Assembly (NCBI GenBank): GCA_030435675.1
Contig: CM059622.1
Location: 6,510,001-6,574,000 of the forward strand
Direction: 5' to 3'
Length of the DNA: 64,000 nucleotides
From: Steinernema hermaphroditum
Lineage: Eukaryota > Nematoda > Chromadorea > Rhabditida > Steinernematidae
Part shown: positions 44,292 to 55,775 of the stretch, in pieces
Layout of the letters: the number at the start of each line of letters is the position of its first letter
Position numbering within the stretch: the stretch's first letter is position 1
Notes under the pieces: model-generated
Database searches by the model: none
Told to the model about the DNA's origin: nothing
Seen by the model: only the letters and a program-made list of their open reading frames with translations
Program-made: the position numbers and the translations under genes

Positions 44292-46568
44292 TGATTCTTG
44301 AATTAAACTCCTAATGCCGAGTACTGTAGCATCTATCAAAAGGTATGAGGAGAACAACAGCGCATTTCTGTTCTAGCTTCTTTTAGATTTTTCCAATCCC
44401 ACTTTCATGTTGAACGAATTACTATCCCTCTGTTGCTGTGTCTCCAGAAGTCCTCCCGACTCGGGTTCATGTGCAAGTTGAAAGCATTGCGAAACCGTCG
44501 TCTCCAGCGAAACTGAATCATAGGGTACGAAAAAATCATGTTGTTGATCGGCTGAATGGTTCTTTGCATCGTCCATTCGATGTCTCTGTCATGTGAATGC
44601 TTAGCCAAACACTGTTTATGCACTGTTTTTGTTTACTTTGGCGAGAACTGTGCCTTCTTGAGGGGTGACGGCTTCACAACAAACATGTTCGGACGTCATC
44701 GGTCTTTATTCTTTCTTCAAGTGGCCAATCTTTAGTCGAAAGTTTCCTTTCGCGATTCAGGTATGGCGTTTACACTGGGGGCACAAACACAAAAGGACAA
44801 AAAGCGAAAAGTGCACAGCGGTAATCGGCGATAGCGTGCCCGAAAGGAGTGCAATTCGAGCCGTATTTGGAATCATTCCCGAAAGAAAACAATCGCATTA
44901 AAATAGTCGAAAAATACGACAACGACAGGTCCTGCTGGTGATTCTTAACTTTGAAAACATTTCGAGAAGAGCATTCGGCGTTTCGAAATAACCCTCAAAC
45001 GCATCAAACACAAAAGGTCAATGGGGTTGTTGAGATATTTGAGTCCCGAACACAGATCTGTTTTCTCAAGGACTCAAGTTTTCTTTTTTCAAATATCCGG
45101 GACTCATGTGCCGAGACTCAAATGTCTCAACAACGACAATGGCTTCCTAGGTTCGATAAGCTTCTTCTGATTGGTCGCATGAAGGATGGTGTAAAACTTC
45201 ATAAAGAAAACTATCTGAAGATCAAGAGGCCACAGTCGAAGGTCGATTTCTGAAGTGTAGCTCATGCGGGCGGAAAACACAAAAACACCCACATTAACGC
45301 ACAAATTCGAAGTCACATGTCCTTGAAGAAATCTAGAATGTGCTGTTTTTCTTCGAGGGTTATTCGAGCTGTAATCGAGCACCGCTTTCATGCAGGTCTT
45401 GGGAAAGTCAGCATTCAGGAAACGGAAAACAGCAAACATCACAGGGAGATTGCTTCCTTTATGCGTTTTTTTTCCAGAACCAAGAGAGATTCTCGGACGA
45501 TTTTTCTTCCGAAGATGGATACCATTTGGTGGGTGAGTTGTCAATAAACAGTTTGATGATGGGAAAGAGTTGTTTGGTCTCAAACAGTACATGGACCTTG
45601 ATCATTAAGTGTACTTCTGAAGCACACAGGGGGCTTCAGAAGTCGTCATCCTTTTCAGTTTCTCTTATTCAGGGGTTCTGACCTTTTGAAATGCATTCAA
45701 CGATCACAATTACAATTGCCTTATCATCGGGACCAAAGTACGTTCGATTTAGTCACCGATCGCTGCTTTGAAAAGGTGACAAAGGTTTAAAAACTCCATT
45801 TACCAAACGAAAAATGCTTGACATCCTTGAACTGATGTACTTCACGGGTTGAACGAGGTCGGTTGCAATATAACACGACCAACGACGTGGCTATGCTTCC
45901 CGTCTATTGTATAATTTTGTGGGAACTTTGTACATAGAAGTTGTGCAATGGGAACCAAGGTTCCGTCATCAGAGTCCTTCCACTTGGCGGCGTTCTCATT
46001 TCTGCAAACGTCGCCGGCCGAAAGAACTCTGCACCCTGCACAGACGACATTCCGCTGTGAGTCATCCCCCTACCGTAACCCGAAAGAATTTCTGCGCTGT
46101 TTTCGCAGCACTAAACCAACGGCGCGCTGTGTAAGGGTGCATAGTAAAGGCATAACAGCGATCGATCACCGCCCTGAACAGTGATTACAAAAGCGCGGTT
46201 TCATTGAAATGGCGCTGAAGATGAAAACATCACCGAAAGGTGTGAAAAAACGCCCTTTTGGAGCCGTTGGACAAAGAACGAAGTGACAGGAAGTGGCCGA
46301 AAACATGCGTCTCTTTTTGGATCGACGGTCTTTGGTGCTCTCCGTGGAAAGGGAGTCGGGACGGCGCCGCCGGTGGCGTCTGATCGCTTCTGACAGCTGG
46401 AAGCGCCGAGGCGAATGCAAAGGGTGTGTCAGAAGCGGCGCTGCTTGTCGGAACGCGTTGTCGGCTCGGAACCGTCACGCTGAGACCTTCCGATCGGAGA
46501 AAAAGAATGAAACATGTGAAACCCGAAAGAAACATCCAATGATCACCTTTTCTGTGCAGAATTTCGGG
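44292..46568. other. Gene-poor region
   Basis: No supported gene. A short opening at 45948 with a plausible 49-nt intron (46054-46110) could encode fewer than 50 residues, too little to call. Confidence 0.4.
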
Positions 46569-46578
46569 AGGTAGAGCA

Positions 46579-46692
46579 AGAGATGGGCAACGGCTGAGCC
46601 GGATGGCGCCAGCCGATTCGTCAACCGTCAATCGGCTCATGGAACGGTTGAACGGCTAGCCGATCCGATCCAATCCGCTCGTGTCCATCTCT
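46579..46692. mobile_element. 114-bp MITE with 10-bp target duplication
   Basis: The insert begins AGAGATGGGCA and ends TGTCCATCTCT, inverted repeats matching at 10 of 11 positions. It is flanked on both sides by the same 10-bp AGGTAGAGCA (46569-46578 and 46693-46702). It has no coding capacity and contains internal dyads (CGGCTAGCCG and CAACCGT/ACGGTTG). A 9-11 bp duplication is typical of Mutator-type elements. Confidence 0.8.
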
Positions 46693-46702
46693 AGGTAGAG
46701 CA

Positions 46703-47858
46703 TTGTTTTGTGTTTTCAAGTTGAAGGGAATAGCGAGATATTTCACAAGGAGAACCCTCATAGACAAATGATTTTTTAAGTTAGAAAAGTACGTATTACT
46801 CAATGATCCATTGATATGTTGCAAGAGGCCATTTGTCGCTATTCTAAGCCTGAGTAAACCCAGAGCTCTCTTTTTTGCTATATTTAGCCCATAGCCTGGT
46901 CTAAACTTTATTCTAAGATCTCGGTTGTTTTTATAGTATTATGTTGTAGAAAAATAGCTTTTCAGTCACTTTTGCTTTACACCTTGGCCTTATTTGAACA
47001 AATTGGACTTTCATCGGCCCATAAAGGCCAATTTTAGTACAATGAGTTCCACTATAATGACCCAATCCTGCACCTCGAATACCTTTAGAAGTTGTTCGAT
47101 TCCGAAGACCTGATCGAAGTCTTAGAAACGACACTTTCTTCAACGATAAAAAACCCACTCCGTACATCGGTGGTCGTAAGAAAACATCTATTAATTTAGA
47201 GCCAATGGATTCTGGTGCATTTTCGGGGCTATGTCAACGAAAAACGTCGATGAGGAACGGTTAAAAGTAAAATCACTGAAGAAATTATGTAATTTGTGTT
47301 TTAGCACCTTTAGCATCTTTAAAATGGTCCATATGGGTTAGTGTATGCCGTTGAAAACACTGTAATCCGAGGTCAGATGAACCCTCTGAAAGAGACGCAC
47401 TTCCGTCTTCGAGACATGTCTCGATTCTAGACGCCATTTCAAAGGACACTTGCAGAGTCAGTCGACTTTTGAGCGCCGTCATGGGCGGCTGCTGTTCCTC
47501 TTCCAGAAAACATCGCAATTCCAGAGGCCCGAGGCGCGTTTCGAGAGGATGCAAGAAGGTTAACCCCCCGAAGCAACGCCGAGCTTCGCCAAAGTCTTCC
47601 GCTTCTGGTTCCCACATGTGTGAGTCCGCTTGTGTTCCTTCGCTGAAATGCCTGAAATCATTTAGCTGACATCAGTGCCACAAAGGGGGATTGTAGGAAA
47701 GGAGCTCCAAAACCGAAGCAAGCTGGACTGGCGATACTGCCTCCTCCAAAACCGTCTCAGACGGCGCCGGAGCGGAAGACGCAGCCGCCTCGACTCCGCA
47801 TCACACACGACGAGAAGCTCGATCACTGTAGTTTGGAGGACGAGTGAGTGTAAGAATG
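46703..47858. other. Intergenic region
   Basis: No gene supported. Minus-strand openings at 46931-47167 and 47285-47617 lack motifs. Confidence 0.4.
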
Positions 47859-48716
47859 TTATTTGGGATTAAACACAGCTTTGCACGCAGAGTGGCCGTC
47901 ATAGGAGAAGAGGAAGCGCGCCTTCGGGTCTTCGGGGTGCTCGTTCTCCGCTTCGAGCGCCTCGCCGACGAAGCGGCCGTCGGTGCCGACGGAGAGCACC
48001 TGAGAGCGGGCGCGGGAGGGGTCTCGAGCCCAGCTGGAGATGAAGTCGGAGATGATGTCGGAGAGCACCTGGTGCGACTCCGAGAACTCGAGGCTCTGCA
48101 GCTCGCACCACTTCCAGTCGGGGGTCTTATCGATCCAGCGCCGGAGAACCTCCTGGAGGCAGGAGTTGCACTCCGAACGCTCGATGAGGAGGTTCTTGGT
48201 GGCGCCCGAGTGGAGGACCGAGCAGAGAAACTCGGAGAGGACGTAGGGTTCCACGAAAACGTCCTTCACCCAGAGGGAGACGGCGCGCACCTTCAGGTTC
48301 TCGAGCAAGTACTCGATGCCGTCTGATCTTCTGTCGATGCTTTCGATCTTGAGCATCTGGAGGGGCTTCTGGATGGCGGCGATCTTCTGGAAGAGGAAGT
48401 CGACATCTACGTTGTGTCTTCCGAAAGGGATCTCGCCACGAGTGATCTCCAGCTGCTCGAAGTCGTCGAAGATGGACTCCTGATCGTCGGCATCCACTTC
48501 GCGAGTGAATCCGGAACTTCTGAGGTAGGCGGTGGTACTTATCTCGCCAGAATCCGCGACGGCCACGAGGAGGACCTTCTGAGATAGCTGGCACTGCCGC
48601 TTTGCGGCGCTCCGATTCCAGAGAGGTCCAAGGTCAGCCAACCGGAGGTTTTCGAGCGCCGCAACGTCGTCGAGGGAGTCGACGATCAAGCGGACGATCT
48701 CGTAGTCGAAGGACAT
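47859..48716 (-). CDS. Single-exon F-box-like nematode protein
   Basis: An uninterrupted 285-codon frame with strong codon bias, from MSFDYEIVRLIVDSL to AVFNPK. The first ~40 residues (YEIVRLIVDSLDDVAALENLRLADLGPLWNRSA) follow the F-box helix pattern, and the rest, with alternating Leu and acidic residues, resembles the C-terminal regions of the large nematode F-box families that select substrates for SCF ubiquitin ligases. There is no strict F-box Pro-Leu core, so the assignment is tentative. No intron. Convergent distance to any neighbour is large. Confidence 0.6.
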   Translation of the reverse strand: MSFDYEIVRLIVDSLDDVAALENLRLADLGPLWNRSAAKRQCQLSQKVLLVAVADSGEISTTAYLRSSGFTREVDADDQESIFDDFEQLEITRGEIPFGRHNVDVDFLFQKIAAIQKPLQMLKIESIDRRSDGIEYLLENLKVRAVSLWVKDVFVEPYVLSEFLCSVLHSGATKNLLIERSECNSCLQEVLRRWIDKTPDWKWCELQSLEFSESHQVLSDIISDFISSWARDPSRARSQVLSVGTDGRFVGEALEAENEHPEDPKARFLFSYDGHSACKAVFNPK

Positions 48717-49024
48717 TGTAGGTATGGATTCGGAGCAAACTGAGGTCGAGTTACGGAAAGGAACATTTATATGATAATGCGGTGTGAAAACGATGCGAGA
48801 AGATGTGAGAAATCGTGATGTGGGTGTGTTCTCGGTGGAACGTGAAGAAATGTCCCCGAAGGATTCTTCCTGAAGGCAGGCTCCTGAAGGGAAACGTGGT
48901 CATTTCGAAAGTCACCACTTACTTTCGCAATCTTAAGTAGCCTTTTCGAATAAAGAGCATCTACTTGACCCTTGATATAAGAAGGTGCATTGCAAAAATG
49001 TAATGCAAACAGTAATCGAGAGTC
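48717..49024. promoter_or_regulatory. Divergent promoter region
   Basis: The 308 bases between the F-box-like gene (leftward) and the zinc-finger gene (rightward) must hold both promoters. No specific element is convincing. Confidence 0.35.
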
Positions 49025-49825
49025 ATGCCCTTCGACCACCCATCTTCTGAAAACTTATGGCTCCTTGTCCTACAGAATGCTTACTGTAGTCAACTGATGG
49101 CCCAGATGATGACTGCATACCAGCCTCCAACACTTCCACTGGCGATTCTGCAGAATCCATTGGGATCTGTCTCCGCTCCGGTTTCATCTCAAGGGCTCTC
49201 TGCACAGCTGACTTCACATGGTGAAGCAGCTACGAGTTTGTCGGGAACAGATGGACGACAACAAGCGACTCCAGTGAGCACTGCTTCTGGAAGTCCAAGC
49301 GAGCCATGCGACCCGCCGTCAACTCCAAGCACATCTCCTCAAGACTCAACTCCCTCTTCCCTCGGCGTGCTCTGGACTGGTTCTTCAGATCGCTCCTCTT
49401 CGGATTCCCGGGCAATGGATTCGTCTTCTAAACCGAGGACCTCTACAGACGGGCATTTCCCATCATCTTTCGCAGAAACGCCACGAAGAAAGACACACCT
49501 AAGGAACCACACGTGCACCGTGTGCCAGAAGCAGTTCTGTCGGGCGTCCGTCCTGAAAGACCACATTCGCCTCCACACGAACGAGAAGCCGTTCGCCTGC
49601 AGCCACTGTGGCCGGCGCTTTCCTGACCGGAGCAACTGGAGAGTGCATGAAAAGACACATTCGAGGGAGAAGACCTTCCTGTGTGGGGAGTGTGGAAAGG
49701 CATTCGCCCAGAAGAACTACTTGACGAAGCACGAGAAGAGGAGCCACGGCAAAGGGGTTCGAAGAGACGAAGCCGGGGCGACGGAGGACAGCCACGCGGA
49801 AAGAGGCGCCAACGGCAGCTCATGA
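49025..49825 (+). CDS. Three-finger C2H2 zinc-finger protein
   Basis: A single-exon frame of 266 aa. The first ~150 residues are Ser/Thr/Pro-rich, followed by HTCTVCQKQFCRASVLKDHIRLH, FACSHCGRRFPDRSNWRVHEKTH and FLCGECGKAFAQKNYLTKHEKRSH, three C2H2 fingers with NEKP and REKT linkers. It is a likely transcription factor. It is not a copy of the 30739/53359 pair: finger contact residues and N-terminus differ. The first Met is used; an internal Met at about residue 26 is possible. A further finger-like exon may follow at 49908 after a good acceptor (EKPFEGSCLTRNSLRHTQ), which would extend an alternative C-terminus. Confidence 0.82.
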   Translation: MPFDHPSSENLWLLVLQNAYCSQLMAQMMTAYQPPTLPLAILQNPLGSVSAPVSSQGLSAQLTSHGEAATSLSGTDGRQQATPVSTASGSPSEPCDPPSTPSTSPQDSTPSSLGVLWTGSSDRSSSDSRAMDSSSKPRTSTDGHFPSSFAETPRRKTHLRNHTCTVCQKQFCRASVLKDHIRLHTNEKPFACSHCGRRFPDRSNWRVHEKTHSREKTFLCGECGKAFAQKNYLTKHEKRSHGKGVRRDEAGATEDSHAERGANGSS

Positions 49826-49973
49826 AGGAGCGGACGAGGAGAACACAAAACTATTTCGGTGTAATAAAATATTTTAAAATTTGGCGCTTTTCTTCTTCTC
49901 CCCACAGAGAAGCCCTTCGAGGGCAGCTGTCTGACGCGCAACAGCCTCCGCCACACTCAGGCGACGCGGCAGA

Positions 49974-51259
49974 TGTCCGCGCCGACGAGTCTCGACGCCT
50001 CTCCGGTGAAGACGCGCTCGAAGACGAAGACTTGGCACTTTGACGTCCGTGCCAAGTGAGTCGCTTTTAGCAATACAAATGACTTATCCAAGGAGGTTTT
50101 AGGGCGGCGCCGGATCCGGACACTGCCGGAGGCGGAAGTGCCACAGGTAGTCCGACCTGACCTCATGGAACTGAACGTGACGTCGATTGTCGCCGGCTTC
50201 CAGCCCCTCCAACTGCTCCTCCCGAAGACGGCGACCGTTCGCACCCTCAAAGTGGCCGTCCGAAGACAGACTCACATCCGCCACTTCACGCTCCTTTTTC
50301 AGGGCAAAGAGCTCCGGTGAGTCACAGTGACCCCGGAGGATACCATACTTTTCAGAGGCGAAGACTCGACACTGGAGTCGTTCGGCATCTCCGAAGGCGC
50401 GACGCTGAGTCTCCAGGTGACTACGCAAGCCGGCAACAGTGACCGCGAGGACATCGCGCAGCTTCTCAGTCTCTAGCCTCTCGGACCTCCGTGGACTCCT
50501 CGATGCTGCGCCTCTCATGCTCATGGCGCCCCCTAAAGGCTCCGTCAAAAAGTGAGTGCTCCTTGGAATCTTCTGGACCTATGATTATGAGTTTAGGATT
50601 GCTCCTGTCAGAAGGAGAACGCAGAGAAGGCGGCGATGCAGAGAGAGGCCGAGGCGAAGAAGACGCGCTCGAAGATGGATGAGATCCGCCGAAAGAAGAG
50701 CCTCCGGAACCCAAATGGACCCCTCAGCCCGGTGCCGAAGAAGAAGACAGTAGAGAAGGCGCCGCAGAAGGCGCGTCCCCCGGGAGCATCGTGACTTCGC
50801 CACGGACGGTCTTTTCCACGACGAGCGTCTCTCCCGTGCATGAGATGGCGGTGGAGGTGGCGAAGCCCGTCACTGCGAAGGAACTGCTCCTCTACTTCGA
50901 CCCTCCAGAGTCGGTCGAGGAGAGGCTGGCGCTCCGAACCGAACTCTTCGAGCCACCAGAGACACGCGCGAAGCTCGAGAAGGTGACTGGAGAGCGACTA
51001 GAAGGACCTGACGGCGGGCTTTCAGCTGAAGGCGGAGATGGCAAAGATGCGCTGCGGTCTCTGCCGCACGCGGCTCCTCTTCTCGATGCGCTGCAAGTGC
51101 CAGAAGGCGTTCTGCCCGAAGCACCGGAACCCGCAAACGCATCGTTGCTCCGTCGACTTCAAGCAGATGGAACGCCAGCACATGCGCGACGAACTGACGA
51201 AGCCCACTTCCGAGCGCCTCAAGGGGGCCTCAATGGGAAGTGCTCTGAGAATACTGTAA
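49974..51259 (+). CDS. ZFAND4-like protein: ubiquitin-like plus AN1 zinc finger, with probable frameshift
   Basis: An N-terminal ubiquitin-like domain (MELNVTSIVAG... to ...GATLSLQV, about 50166-50417, split by the intron 50317-50357) and a C-terminal AN1 finger (CGLCRTRLLFSMRCKCQKAFCPKHRNPQTHRCSVDF, from 51040) with a stop at 51259 are the ZFAND4/ANUBL1 architecture. The last intron is 50974-51016 and in phase. Between them, 50611-50780 reads as a Lys/Glu-rich coiled region with strong codon bias, then the biased frame changes at a C5 run (50777-50781), consistent with one lost base. A first exon at 49974 (MSAPTSLDASPVKTRSK) is likely, but its phase to the next exon does not match, and the join near 50420-50610 is unresolved. 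Confidence 0.65.
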
Positions 51260-51552
51260 ATGATCAAAAAACACAAGTGGGAATTGACACAAGTGATGAT
51301 TCTGTCAGAAGTTCAGTATAGGTTCAAATAGGGGTGCTTCCGGTCCCCTCACGTGCACATCCTCCCTCCCAGCATGAATCACCGCAGCCGGTCATAATCG
51401 CTGCAGGACCCGTTCCGCGCCCTCTTCCTCTTTCGGCTTTTCCGTTCGTCCGTCGGTCGGCTTCTTTGTTGTTTTCCTCTGTTCTTTTCCGAGTGCTCGC
51501 GGCGCCTCCTTGTTTCTCTTTTCCATATCGCTGCTTTTCAGAGGATCCTCCG

Positions 51553-53253
51553 ATGGACGATCTCGAGCGGGTCCTCCACTTCGAGGTCTTCCGCTGCGGC
51601 GACGTCGAAGAAGCGACCTCCTCCGACGGAGTCGTCTACCACTTCGAGAGTGCCACGGGAAACGTCCGCCACTACGTTTGCGGGAACGCGCCGCGATGCC
51701 CAGGACGCGTGCTTGTGTGTCACGACGGCCGTGGGATTCTCCTGAATCCACACAGCGAGCACGAAGAAGCAGCTGCAGAGACGGATGAGAGCCAAGCGTC
51801 GCTGGAACATGAGGAATCAGTCCAGGTTTGTGCATGATGCGGCGATTTTTGCTGATTTGTCGGGCCAGGATATCCAAGCGAAAGCAGGGAAGGATGAAGT
51901 CAACGCTCAGCAACTGGAGGAAGACAATCACAAGGTTGGTTTTACTCGAAATATATCTGTTCTTTACATCTACAGAAGGAAGGCGTATTCGTGCTGAAAA
52001 CCTCCTTTCCCGAAGGCACCCCAATTCGGAAAACTCAAAAATTCGATCTCAACAAGCCACCAACGTTTGAAGAACTGATTCGCGAGGTTTTCGAAGAGAA
52101 CGCGGCGCGTTTCAAAGATGAAGAAGTTGTTCGGGCTGCTGCCTTCGACTGGATCGGAAATCCGGACGAAGAGTCGATTGTGGACGTCGGAGAACGCGTT
52201 GAACAGTGGAATCGATACGAATTCATCTTCTTTTGTGATAACCGGGTGAGTGGAACAGCCTCCGCGCATGTGCAAAACCACGATTTTGGTTTGGCGTTGT
52301 TACCTGACCATACTATTTCAATTTTAGGTCCTCGAAAAGTCTTTGGTCGTGAAGGGAAGCGCTAAGAAGGGTTCGGCTTCGCTTCAACTCCTCTGTGACG
52401 GTCAAGACTCATCGCAAATTGAGAAGGCCGTTGAATTCGACCTCTGCTCACCGCTGAATCTCTACGAAGCCCTTCAATCATACTTCAACGAGCACTTCCT
52501 TTCCAAGGATTACATCACAAGTACCGTGGTCTACGGGGCGATCTTCAAATTTTCACCATCCAATGGAGAGTATGCGGAAATTGACGAAGAAGACGATTAC
52601 TTTGAAGACAGTGGGAAGTACAAGTTCGTCTACTTCAATGGGAATGCCCCGCCAACAGCTTATATCGTTTACGAGGTGAGCATACCGTCAGCGAATTTTC
52701 CGTATCATTTCGTGTTCAGCGCATTTGCACGATGAACTACTCTACTATAGATTTGCACGCAGCCGTAGTGGATACCAATAACTACGCAAAGAAGACCGTA
52801 GCCGCCTTCTGCGACGATCCACGACCTTCTACGACTTCAGAACTGCGCCTGATTTGTCCGAAGCGATGCACGGGCGACAAGCGCGAGTGGCGCTGCAGTA
52901 CCTGTCGGAAGATCGTCCACTTTGACGGAAATCGCCGATTTTACTGCAGCTGTGGAGGATGGGCCGCTGTTTCGACGTCGTTCAAATGTAGCAGTCATCT
53001 CCACAAGGACGAGTTCACGTCGTTCGACAACATCGCTACCATGAAGATCCACATGAATTCCGTTGCTAGCCATAGCTACGCAGCGCGATCTGCAGCCTCC
53101 CCTAGGGAAGCATCTTCAACATCGCAGACACCACGCAGCCGTCATCGCCGAGCCAGTGAGAGATCGCGCCAACGGAACGGAGGCTTCTTCAAGAGGATTT
53201 CCCGACTTGCGAGCGCCTTTTCACGAGAACTCCAGAACGCCTTTTTGGTATGA
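51553..53253 (+). CDS. FLYWCH-finger protein with C-terminal Cys-rich domain
   Basis: Exons 51553-51825, 51869-51934, 51976-52245, 52328-52675 and 52720-53253 give 1491 nt, 496 aa. The N-terminal ~60 residues (DGVVYHF ... HYVCGNAPRCPGRVLVC ... NPHSEHEE) have the Cys-Cys-His-His spacing of a FLYWCH zinc finger. A central acidic, globular part follows. Around residues 360-420 a Cys-rich module (RLICPKRCTGD, WRCSTCRKIVHFDGNRRFYCSCGG, FKCSSHLH) looks like the zinc-binding domain seen at the C-terminus of expanded nematode families; I cannot name it with certainty. The tail is Arg/Ser-rich. FLYWCH fingers occur in MULE transposases and in nematode FLH repressors, so a domesticated origin is possible. 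Confidence 0.78.
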
Positions 53254-53358
53254 TCGTGGTGTAGTCAGAGCTGATCTGTGATACTCAAATGTATCTTTTG
53301 CTCATTCCAGAGTTGTATAAATCATTTAAGAGCTTCTTGGTCATGGTTTCTTGCAATG

Positions 53359-53822
53359 TCATATAGATCGCAAGTCGTTGTCGTGGGTGATACGGTGCTT
53401 CTGGAGGTAACTCCTGAGGGCGAAGCGCTTGTCGCAGAGGTCGCAGGCAAAGGGTTTCTCTCCGCTGTGGGTGCGCTCGTGGGCGCGGAGATTGCTTCTG
53501 TCGGCGAAAGACTTCGAGCAGACGGCGCAGCGGAAGGGCTTCTCGCCGCCTGGAATCGGGAGTCAGAGGAGCAGGTGGAGGCGGACTTACTGTGGATGCG
53601 GAGGTGGCCGGTGAGAAGGAACTTCCTCGAGAGCTTCTTCCCACAGAGGTGGCACTGGAACGCCTTCTTCTTTCGGAGAGGAGAGGATTCCGCCTCGGAG
53701 GCGTCGGAGGAGCTCGGAGGGGAAGGGAGCTGCTGCAGGTAGAAGGCCTGCTGGCTCTGCTGGAGGAGCCACTGTTGGTAGAAGAAGGGAAGTAGGGGCG
53801 AATAGAGAAAGAAGGCGTCCAT
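53359..53822 (-). CDS. Three-finger C2H2 zinc-finger protein, right copy
   Basis: Exons 53822-53591 and 53549-53359 give 140 aa. It is nearly identical to the gene at 30739 (same exon lengths up to the duplication border), with the same three fingers. After ...HDNDL the frame runs past the border into unrelated sequence and adds RSI before the stop. No polyadenylation signal like that of the left copy is adjacent. The fingers' zinc ligands are intact. Confidence 0.85.
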
Positions 53823-55775
53823 GGCGGTCGGTGGCCAAATGGTTCGGCGAGTGACCGTCGGTGGCCTTTATGGAGTCGTCTTCTCGATGCGAATCTCTTA
53901 GTTTCGGGCAGAGAGGGCCGTTGCGACGCCAGAAGAGGCTAAGAACCTTAGTTCCGTCAGAGGACCACCCTCTAAGAGGCCTCAGAGGGCCTTACCCGTC
54001 ATTTCGAGGGCGCGTCCTCTCAGGATCGGTCGAAATGGAGAAGACGGCGGCGATGAGCAACGAGCGTTGGGTGTGGAGCGACGAGGCGCCGGACGTGGAG
54101 CTCGTGGAGCCGGCGGTGCGCGTCTCCATCTCCAGGAACCGCCTCATCTTCGGGAGCGTCGAGGAGAGGTCACCTGTGGAGCACTCCTTTTCCATCGTCA
54201 ACCACTCCGACGTCCCCGTCGCCTTCAAGATCCTCTCCAGCGACAACTACTCCTACTTCGTCTCCCAGGTGAGTCTCTCCAAGATGCACAAGCCACCCCC
54301 TTCTAGGAGATCGGAGTCATCGAAGGCGTCCGTCTACGCGCTTTTCCCTTCGTCGAGACGAAGAACTCGCTGCGGATTACGGTATTCCGACGGCCGACGA
54401 GCTGCTTCCGTCAGGAGTTCGGTGACCCGAAGCGTCTGAAACTGTAGGTGCTGTCTTCGGCTACCGTAATCCTCTTTCAGGCACCACAAGCACCGGATGC
54501 ACATTCTGGTGGCGCCACTGCTCTCGTGGACGGCGAATCCGGCGGCGGCGTTCCTCTTCTCACGTTCCTTCGAGAAGCTGCGCCTCTGCCTCGAGTTCAC
54601 CGGGAAGGAGCCGTCGCCCGACGACCGCGCCGAGCTCCTAGTGGACAAGAAGGGGTGGAACACGTGGGGACACGTCGTCCAGAAGAAGCCCTAGTGTTGT
54701 TTTGTTAACAAAAGATCGTTTTGTTCCATGCGGTATGCACAAAAACGGTCACTTTGGGGGACAACAGTTTTATTAGTCACTTAGTGGAAAGCTGGTTAGG
54801 CCCAGACGTAGAAGACGACGCCCTTGTCTTCGCCGTTCTTGTATAAAGCGTTCTGTGCCTTGGTCCTTTCGTATTCCACCTTGATGTCGGTGAAGATCGT
54901 GGCTGAAATGCGTGGTTATGGCTGGATCAGAGAGGCGCCCTACTTTTCAAGGAGGCGACGCTGTCGAGGCGGTACACCGGCTTGGTGGCGCCACAGTATC
55001 CCTCCTCCTTGGCCACCATCATCAGCTGGCCGTGGCTGTGGTACCCCTTGACGACCTCGTCGAGGGAGAGGACCTGCTTGTGCTTCTCCTCGCTGTAGAG
55101 GTCGTAGACGACGGCGAGGTCGGGGCAGAGGCGGTCGATGGTCTCCTGGTTCTCCTTGTAGGCGGCGTAGGGGAGCACCTTGCCGATGGCTGTTTCTTCT
55201 CTGTCGCCGCGCTGCTTATTGAAGAGGTTCCGGTCGTGCTGGTAGAGGTACTCGAAGCGGCCGTGGTTGTAGGCCCTGTAGAGAGGGGCCACCTTGTCGA
55301 GCACCTCGGAGGGCGCCTTGGCACCAACAGAGACCGAGACGAGGAATCTGCAGACCTAATGGAATATTAAGTGGAAGAAATGCACCGAAGATGTTTCCAA
55401 AAATATATTGCAGAAGACGTCGAAGGAGAGTTTTAGAGCTTTTTTTGCAGACGTCCTGTGCTGAATATCAAAAAGCCACTTGAAATGTTCCTGCAAAAGG
55501 ACGAACGAGTTTACGAGTTTACGAGTTTATTTCTCGTATCTAAGGCTTACCCCTTGCGAGACGTCATATATATGCACAAGAAACACATTGTCACTCCGTA
55601 GTCGCCGGTCTTCTTCTGGCTTCGGCACATCAGAGTAGAACACGGCGATCCCATCAGTGTGCGCGGGGATCAGAGATGCGAAGAGCTGATTCCGATGACG
55701 GTGGAGCACAGTGCATCTGTCTTCAACTCGGGCTTCAAAAGGACGAATTTCACATGAAATTCAAAATTAGGAAGA
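53371..55775. repeat. Inverted segmental duplication, right arm (2405 bp)
   Basis: Reverse-orientation partner of 29029-31191. Alignment is continuous apart from 242 extra bases between two copies of AAAAGGACGAA at 55495-55505 and 55737-55747. Substitutions are rare. Confidence 0.93.
54035..54694 (+). CDS. MSP-domain protein, right copy
   Basis: Exons 54035-54268, 54307-54443 and 54481-54694 give 585 nt, 194 aa, exactly the layout of the left copy. Differences are a few substitutions, such as MEK for MGK at the start, Ile for Val in the first strand, and Glu for Lys at the exon 2 start. Both copies look functional, so gene dosage is doubled. Role as for the left copy: MSP/VAP-fold protein of unknown process. 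Confidence 0.7.
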
